25,835 nucleotides of DNA from Deltaproteobacteria bacterium (GTDB lineage Bacteria > Myxococcota_A > JAADFL01). Positions within the stretch are counted from its first letter, which is position 1, and every line of letters begins with the position of its first letter. This document shows, one piece after another, positions 23,102 to 25,835 of this stretch. Location of the stretch: NCBI GenBank assembly GCA_013152945.1, contig JAADFL010000077.1, forward strand, positions 34,869 through 60,703. The letters are read 5' to 3'. A program made the position numbers and the translations under genes. Under the pieces are notes generated by a model. The model was given only the letters and a program-made list of their open reading frames with translations. It was not told the DNA's origin and did not search any database.

Positions 23102-24688
23102 TTATTCCGGCTCCAGCGCCATGGGACCGGTGCCGCCCATGGTATCCAGCATATCCCCGGTCACTTTCCTGGAACCGGCTATCCTGGAAAGAACATCGGC
23201 TCCCATGGTTGCTGTTCTGTCACATGTATCCAGGTCTACCGAGTACAGGCCGAACTTCGGTCCGTACCCCTCCTGCCACTCGAAGTTATCCATAAGGCTC
23301 CAATAATAGAACCCGCGGACATCAGCGCCCTGTTCAAGCGCCCGGTGGATTTGTTGCAATGTCCTCACCAGGTGCTGTGCTCTTCTTTGGCCTGACAGCG
23401 TGGCCAGCCCGGCCTCGGTAACTACCAGTGGCAGGTCGGGCCACCTGGATGAAAAATCCGAAAGCACGTTGTATATTCCTTGTTCATAATATTCGTAACC
23501 CATGGAAGGCACCCATTTCGTAGGATCGAGTGGAGGCACGCAGGCCCCGAGATCGATGCCGCCCGCACAAGGTGTAAGATCCAGTCCGCTGATCAGGGCC
23601 GGGCTCGAAGTGACTCCCATTCGCGCATAATACTGTACGCCCAAAAAGTCGAGAGTGCCTTTCCATTCCGGCACATCCATGTCGGGTTTACCGTCAAGGT
23701 CCGAGTCGAAAGTGCCGTCCAGCAATGATTGCGGTATCAAGTGATGCCTGACGTATATTATTCTATCCCTGGCTGCAATATCGGCGGGATCATTGCTTAC
23801 CTGGTTGTTCCTGGCAGGCACCCATTGTGCCACGGAAAGAGTCAGGCCCACGATTGCCGCCTGTCCATCGCCGTCTGCATCCCAAATATCATTTTCCTTG
23901 ATTGCTTTGTACATAGCGGCATGTGCATCCAGGTACGCCTTGGCCACTTGCACGAATTCATCGAAATGCCCGAGCAACAAGGTACGCCCCGGCGGAAAGA
24001 TGCCGGCCCCGTACGCTGCAAGAAGGTAATTGAAGGGTTCATTCAGGGTGCACCACTCGTCCACGTATTTGCCGTATTGTTTTGCGAGAAGCCCTGCATA
24101 TTCGGCCATCTCGTCAATGACCTCCTGCCTACCCACAGGATCCTCCAACCCGCAGAGATCCTGGTCTGTCGGTCCTTGTTCACACGGCCCTGTCCTCCTC
24201 GGATCATCTATCCACACCGGGGAGGAAAAATGGTGAACCGTGATCATGGGCTTGATACCCCTGGCCTTCATTGCTTCCAGGAGTGATGCATAATGTTTCA
24301 ATGCATCGCCGGATATCTTGTCTCTCTTTGGTTCTATTCTGGACCAGCTCGGGCTGAACCTGTAAGCATCCATGTTCAGACTATCAATCAAGTCGAGGTC
24401 CGACCCGGCCATGGTGTACCCGCACACGGCATCACCGACAAACTCGCTCTTTTCCATGCCGCCGGGTTTCGGTCCTGTCCACAGGTACCAGTCTGAATCG
24501 TAGTTCTTATCTTCGATTTGCGTGGATGCCGTGGAAACGCCGAAGGTAAACGTCCCTTGCCCGGCAGTGCCGGCAGCCGGACCGGCCCCGGGAAAAGCCA
24601 GGCCCGAATCATGCATTCCCCGGTCACAACCAAGAGACATGAATAAGAATAAGAACACGCTCAGGAAAACAAGAGTGGATTTATTCAA
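23102..24688 (-). CDS. Lipid-anchored family 1 glycoside hydrolase (beta-glucosidase-like)
   Basis: A 528-aa product from a TTG with GGGA 5 nt upstream. I prefer this start because it gives a clean lipoprotein signal (LNKSTLVFLSVFLFLFMSLGC, lipid on C21); an ATG 72 bases upstream would add an acidic stretch before it. The rest is a GH1 (beta/alpha)8 barrel, cleaving beta-glycosidic bonds with retention: TFTFGVSTASTQIE near the N-terminus, ITVHHFSSP, TLNEP with acid/base E217, VTEAG with nucleophile E425 and the FYYWSLMDNFEW aglycone loop. The nucleophile motif is TEAG rather than TENG. Two calcium-type loops (DADGDGQ at 270 and DSDLDGKPDMD at 328) are insertions. Most GH1 enzymes are cytoplasmic, so surface or periplasmic anchoring is unusual. 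It follows a small lipoprotein gene. Confidence 0.88.
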   Translation of the reverse strand: MNKSTLVFLSVFLFLFMSLGCDRGMHDSGLAFPGAGPAAGTAGQGTFTFGVSTASTQIEDKNYDSDWYLWTGPKPGGMEKSEFVGDAVCGYTMAGSDLDLIDSLNMDAYRFSPSWSRIEPKRDKISGDALKHYASLLEAMKARGIKPMITVHHFSSPVWIDDPRRTGPCEQGPTDQDLCGLEDPVGRQEVIDEMAEYAGLLAKQYGKYVDEWCTLNEPFNYLLAAYGAGIFPPGRTLLLGHFDEFVQVAKAYLDAHAAMYKAIKENDIWDADGDGQAAIVGLTLSVAQWVPARNNQVSNDPADIAARDRIIYVRHHLIPQSLLDGTFDSDLDGKPDMDVPEWKGTLDFLGVQYYARMGVTSSPALISGLDLTPCAGGIDLGACVPPLDPTKWVPSMGYEYYEQGIYNVLSDFSSRWPDLPLVVTEAGLATLSGQRRAQHLVRTLQQIHRALEQGADVRGFYYWSLMDNFEWQEGYGPKFGLYSVDLDTCDRTATMGADVLSRIAGSRKVTGDMLDTMGGTGPMALEPE

Positions 24689-24795
24689 AATGGTCCCGGG
24701 TAATCCCCTGCCTTCATTAAACCATATAGACCGGAGATAAGGTTCAATATCGGAATTCATTTCCCTGGAGGCTGAAGCAGCAGACAAGCAAGTGA

Positions 24796-25179
24796 TCAGG
24801 GCAGGTTCTTCATTACATCGAGCCATGTCTTGGGTGCATTGGCCGGAGTGCTCCAAGCATCCACTTTCTTTGCCAAGGCGCCACAAGTCACCTGGTAAAT
24901 GATATCCGAAAGTTTCGAGCAAGTATTTATCTTGCTCGCCTCCTTATTTGCATCCTGTTCAGCCGTGCCAAGTTCCCCGATACACAATTTGGAAGAAGTC
25001 GCCTCGCTTCCCGGCGCCCCTGGAAAAACCTTTTGGTTCAGGTTGCAATCATCCCAGCGATCGGCAAGCCTCTTACATGCCGTCGTACACTCGTAAGTAT
25101 TGTTATCGCCGCATCCTGTAATCGAAAGAGCAAAGCCGAGCACGACAAAAGCGACTGTTGTAAACCGCATCCAGGTCAT
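24796..25179 (-). CDS. Small cysteine-rich lipoprotein
   Basis: A 127-aa product; AAGGAGA is 6 nt before the ATG. Residues 1-23 form a lipoprotein signal (MTWMRF, hydrophobic core, lipobox SITGC, lipid on C23). The mature part has six more cysteines (Y-E-C-TTA-C-KRLADRWDDC, KLCIGEL, INTCSKL, VTCGAL) at spacing that suggests three disulfides in a helical fold. No known motif. It is the first gene of a probable two-gene unit with the GH1 enzyme about 107 bp downstream, so it may be a partner in glycan binding or simply a structural lipoprotein. Confidence 0.8.
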   Translation of the reverse strand: MTWMRFTTVAFVVLGFALSITGCGDNNTYECTTACKRLADRWDDCNLNQKVFPGAPGSEATSSKLCIGELGTAEQDANKEASKINTCSKLSDIIYQVTCGALAKKVDAWSTPANAPKTWLDVMKNLP

Positions 25180-25246
25180 ATCTTATCTCCTTGTACGATC
25201 GATCTATTTCCCGATCTATTCTCCAATAACCGGATGTGGACTCTAT

Positions 25247-25269
25247 TACCCGGACTTACGACTTGTCAA
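25247..25269 (-). promoter_or_regulatory. Candidate promoter of the small lipoprotein / GH1 unit
   Basis: A perfect -35 TTGACA (25269-25264) on the minus strand is centred in the small palindrome CTTGTCAAG. The best -10 in range is TAATAG or AATAGA at 15-16 bp, a weak match. It is about 70-85 bp before the ATG. Its upstream side is close to mobile-element debris. Confidence 0.35.
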
Positions 25270-25319
25270 GACCATAAATATTTGAGCTATTCGAGCTGTA
25301 AAAATCCGGAATTGTAACA

Positions 25320-25510
25320 AGGTGATCGGTGAGGCTGAATTAGTCTGTGCCCCGGTTCCATCAGGGGTTACCACCTGAAAACAGTTGCCATATGTTGATT
25401 TCGCCGGTTTTTTACCCCAGGCAGGGACGGGCGAAGATTTTTATTAAAAAAAATTGGGCCGGAGGGGGGCATGACCTGGATTAACGGACCAAAATGAACA
25501 CACCTGGGTC
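25320..25510. mobile_element. Possible IS end (IS21-like, unverified)
   Basis: No gene is seen here. The strings GGGGTTACCACCTGAAAACAG, TTGATTTCGCCGGTTTTTTAC and, on the minus strand, GTGTTCATTTTGGTCCGTTAA recall ends of IS21-type elements from memory, but I cannot check this. The block interrupts the IS3-type reading frame beside it near 25510, as a second insertion would. Confidence 0.3.
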
Positions 25511-25575
25511 ACCCGCACCAGCTTCACTGCTTCTTCTCTTTGCTCCATCGTATACTTACTCTTGACTCGTCCCAC
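25444..25575 (-). pseudogene. Truncated IS3-family OrfA (N-terminal fragment)
   Basis: A minus-strand frame starts at GTG (25575) with AGGAGG 8 nt upstream and reads VGRVKSKYTMEQREEAVKLVR, which matches the N-terminal helix of IS3-family OrfA transposase proteins (K.YT.E...EAVKLV). After about 21 residues the homology stops and the frame runs into unrelated sequence, ending after 43 codons; OrfA is usually about 90-100 residues. The break lies near 25510 at the edge of what may be another element. No OrfB is present in the window. Confidence 0.6.
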
Positions 25576-25589
25576 CTTGTACACCTCCT

Positions 25590-25613
25590 GGGGGCTATTA
25601 TGCCCCCTTTCTT
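25590..25613. terminator. GGGGGC/GCCCCC hairpin at the IS3 element start
   Basis: A perfect 6-bp stem with a 6-nt loop, followed on the plus strand by TTTCTT, fits a weak rho-independent terminator in the plus direction. On the minus strand the same hairpin abuts the AGGAGG of the transposase fragment and could shut off transcripts entering from outside. Both roles are typical of IS ends. Confidence 0.5.
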
Positions 25614-25645
25614 AGGTGTCCACAAAATCGGGGTAGAGACAGGGT
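25612..25645. repeat. Probable IS3-family terminal inverted repeat
   Basis: On the minus strand the sequence ACCCCGATTTTGTGGACACC followed by TAAG, 20-40 bp before the OrfA start, has the form of IS3-family left ends (ACCC...GTGGACAC). The partner repeat is not in the window, so the boundary is by resemblance only. Confidence 0.4.
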
Positions 25646-25835
25646 TAGGGGGGTGGGGGAGTCAGACTGGTACAGGATGGGCACGCGCCCGGCGCGGCCT
25701 TGTCTTACCCACCTTGGTCGGGCCGGCTCCACCAAACCCCTCCCTGGCGGCTTAAGCCAGGCCGCGCAATTTTCCAGGCCAAGGGCTCAATAATCAAGTG
25801 TACCTTATTCTGCTGACCTTGCAGGTCGAAAGCCC
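25646..25835. other. Non-coding, hairpin-rich segment at the window end
   Basis: I see no supported gene. There is a G-rich stretch (25645-25665), an imperfect stem CCTGGC/GCCAGG at 25743-25761 with the palindrome GGCTTAAGCC inside it, and a GACCT-TGC-AGGTC hairpin at 25815-25827. The short plus-strand frame here is Gly/Pro/Arg-rich and lacks a ribosome-binding site. It may be more mobile-element sequence. Confidence 0.35.

Noticed and set aside
22295-23395. Long plus-strand frame with Cys/Arg-rich repeats opposite the outer-membrane protein
   Set aside because: It is the antisense reading of the 66-bp repeat; it lacks a ribosome-binding site and its composition is that of a shadow frame. 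The same applies to the plus-strand frame at 22092-22802.

Overview
The window reads as chromosomal DNA from a Gram-negative, probably anaerobic bacterium of the deltaproteobacterial type (Desulfobacterota or Myxococcota in a broad sense). Signs of this are an outer-membrane beta-barrel, several lipoproteins with clear lipoboxes, a DUF4416-YicC-RemA gene string, a GspE/PilB-type ATPase fused to a cyclic-nucleotide-binding domain, and two ferredoxin-type iron-sulfur proteins. The lineage is an inference from gene content. No rRNA or universal marker is present to fix it.

Layout. Positions 1-935 hold a GC-rich hairpin repeat, a tRNA-Ala(GGC) gene and an exported SRPBCC-domain protein. Positions 1236-3611 encode a hybrid histidine kinase with a receiver domain at each end. 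Positions 3888-4748 encode a cysteine-rich lipoprotein (minus strand). From 9545 down to 4845 a compact minus-strand operon runs TetR regulator, DUF4416, yicC, remA, a 42-codon small ORF and a RelA-type (p)ppGpp synthetase. Its upstream region has a perfect 16-bp palindrome lying inside two divergent promoters, the other one serving a small exported protein (9649-10029).

Positions 10056-15576 (minus) carry a promoter, a TPR/cNMP-binding protein and a cNMP-binding GspE-type ATPase 14 bp apart, followed by an exported HEAT-repeat protein with its own -10 box. Positions 15844-17443 hold a 20-cysteine winged-helix/ferredoxin protein (plus) and a small 2[4Fe-4S] ferredoxin (minus) with a strong promoter and a stem-loop in its leader. 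Positions 17879-19102 hold a lipoprotein and a single-pass membrane protein. Positions 22945-19175 (minus) form a tight three-gene unit: an outer-membrane barrel with a 66-bp tandem repeat, a small AT-hook/zinc-ribbon-like protein and a divergent YchF-like GTPase. Positions 25179-23102 (minus) encode a small lipoprotein and a lipid-anchored family 1 glycosidase. From about 25320 to the end the DNA is mostly mobile-element debris, including the 5' end of an IS3-type element.

Most notable points: (1) a RelA/SpoT homologue that has lost every hydrolase motif yet keeps the RXKD synthetase signature of bifunctional Rel enzymes; (2) its apparent translation by coupling through an undescribed 42-aa ORF at a locus where gmk and rpoZ are usually found; (3) TetR control of this RNA-metabolism/stringent-response operon; (4) a two-gene cyclic-nucleotide/secretion-ATPase module in which only one of the two cNMP domains keeps the phosphate-binding arginine. 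All domain calls are by eye; no database search was run.
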